Shown here one piece after another: positions 63,436 to 64,000 of a stretch of 64,000 bases of DNA (its first letter is position 1; every line of letters starts with the position of its first letter). The translations under genes were made by a program, and so were the position numbers. Under the pieces are notes generated by a model. That model saw nothing but the letters and a program-made list of their open reading frames with translations. It was not told the DNA's origin and did not search any database. The stretch comes from Elusimicrobiota bacterium (GTDB taxonomy: Bacteria; Elusimicrobiota; Elusimicrobia; UBA1565; UBA9628), in assembly GCA_016209035.1 (NCBI GenBank), contig JACQWX010000074.1, positions 1-64,000 on the forward strand, given 5' to 3'.

Positions 63436-64000
63436 GGTTGCCGCCCGCGGCGCCGGCCCTCCGGCGACGCGATCGAGGCCGGAGGCCGAGCGTCCCCGGG
63501 AAGGCCTTTCTGAGGGCCGTTCAGCTTGAAGGGGTGGGGTAGGCCCACGGCCAGCGTCTTGCCCGTGGCCACGTCCCAGACGCGCACGCTCCTGTCCCAG
63601 CCGCCTGATATGGCCTTCTTCCCATCAAGAGAAAAGGCCACGGCTTTGACCGGTTCGGAGTGCCCCTTCCACACGCCCAGGCACTCGCCCGAGGCCGCTC
63701 GCCAGAGCCGCACCGTGCGGTCCTCGCCGGCCGACAAGGCCAGGCTCCCGTCCGAAGAGAAGGCCACCCCGTGGACGACTCCCTGGTGCCCGCGCCAGGA
63801 GGCAAGCTCCCGGCCGGTTGAGGCGTCCCAGAGCTTGATGAGCCCGTCCTCGCTGCTGGAGAGCACCGCGTCGCCTTGACTCCGAAAGGCGACGCCGGTG
63901 ACGGTCTTGGTATGTCCCCGGCACTCCGCCAAGACGCGTTCCGACCGGACGTCCCAGATCTTGACCGTCTTGTCCCAGCTGCCTGATACGGCACGCAAGC
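63432..64000 (-). CDS. WD40-repeat protein (C-terminal part, truncated by window edge)
   Basis: Repeated ..GHTKTVTGVAFRSQGDAVLSSSEDGLIKLWDASTGRELASWRGHQGVVHGVAFSSDGSLALSAGEDRTVRLWRAASGECLG.. Confidence 0.85.
   Translation of the reverse strand, partial: LRAVSGSWDKTVKIWDVRSERVLAECRGHTKTVTGVAFRSQGDAVLSSSEDGLIKLWDASTGRELASWRGHQGVVHGVAFSSDGSLALSAGEDRTVRLWRAASGECLGVWKGHSEPVKAVAFSLDGKKAISGGWDRSVRVWDVATGKTLAVGLPHPFKLNGPQKGLPGDARPPASIASPEGRRRGRQP

Overview
GC-rich bacterial window made up almost entirely of a surface-glycan (O-antigen / exopolysaccharide / glycoprotein-type) biosynthesis region. About 50 credible CDSs fall into several head-to-tail operons on both strands; many neighbouring genes overlap by 4 bp (ATGA). 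No rRNA, tRNA, CRISPR or intact transposon was recognised. Recognisable modules: (1) three cytidylyltransferase (NeuA-like) domains, each in an unusual fusion: GT2-NeuA at 0.2-1.7 kb, GT2-degenerate NeuA at 3.3-4.8 kb (overlapping a DAHP-synthase-like gene), and NeuA-D-2-hydroxyacid dehydrogenase at 61.7-63.4 kb; (2) WecE/WecD-like 4-amino-6-deoxysugar genes with an ArnC-like GT2; (3) a NodB-like deacetylase translationally coupled to a formyltransferase (ArnD/ArnA-like logic); (4) a WbpB/D/E/I-like 2,3-diacetamido sugar set; (5) an RmlB/WbqC/DegT/GNAT/AsnB set; (6) seven radical SAM enzymes (4 B12-binding type, 3 SPASM-like); (7) a split transketolase with DUF4915-like and sulfotransferase genes; (8) three families of duplicated large membrane proteins (GT-C/YfhO-like). 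Accessory genes: a Phd/RelE-type toxin-antitoxin pair, two AlbA_2/Schlafen-type ATP-binding regulators with repeat-rich linkers, and a DUF1016 nuclease remnant. A recurrent extended -10-like motif (T-rich, TGn or TTTTG before TAtnAT) sits immediately upstream of most operon heads, in several cases 7-13 nt from the start codon, suggesting leaderless transcription. All names come from reading the protein strings; no database search was run.
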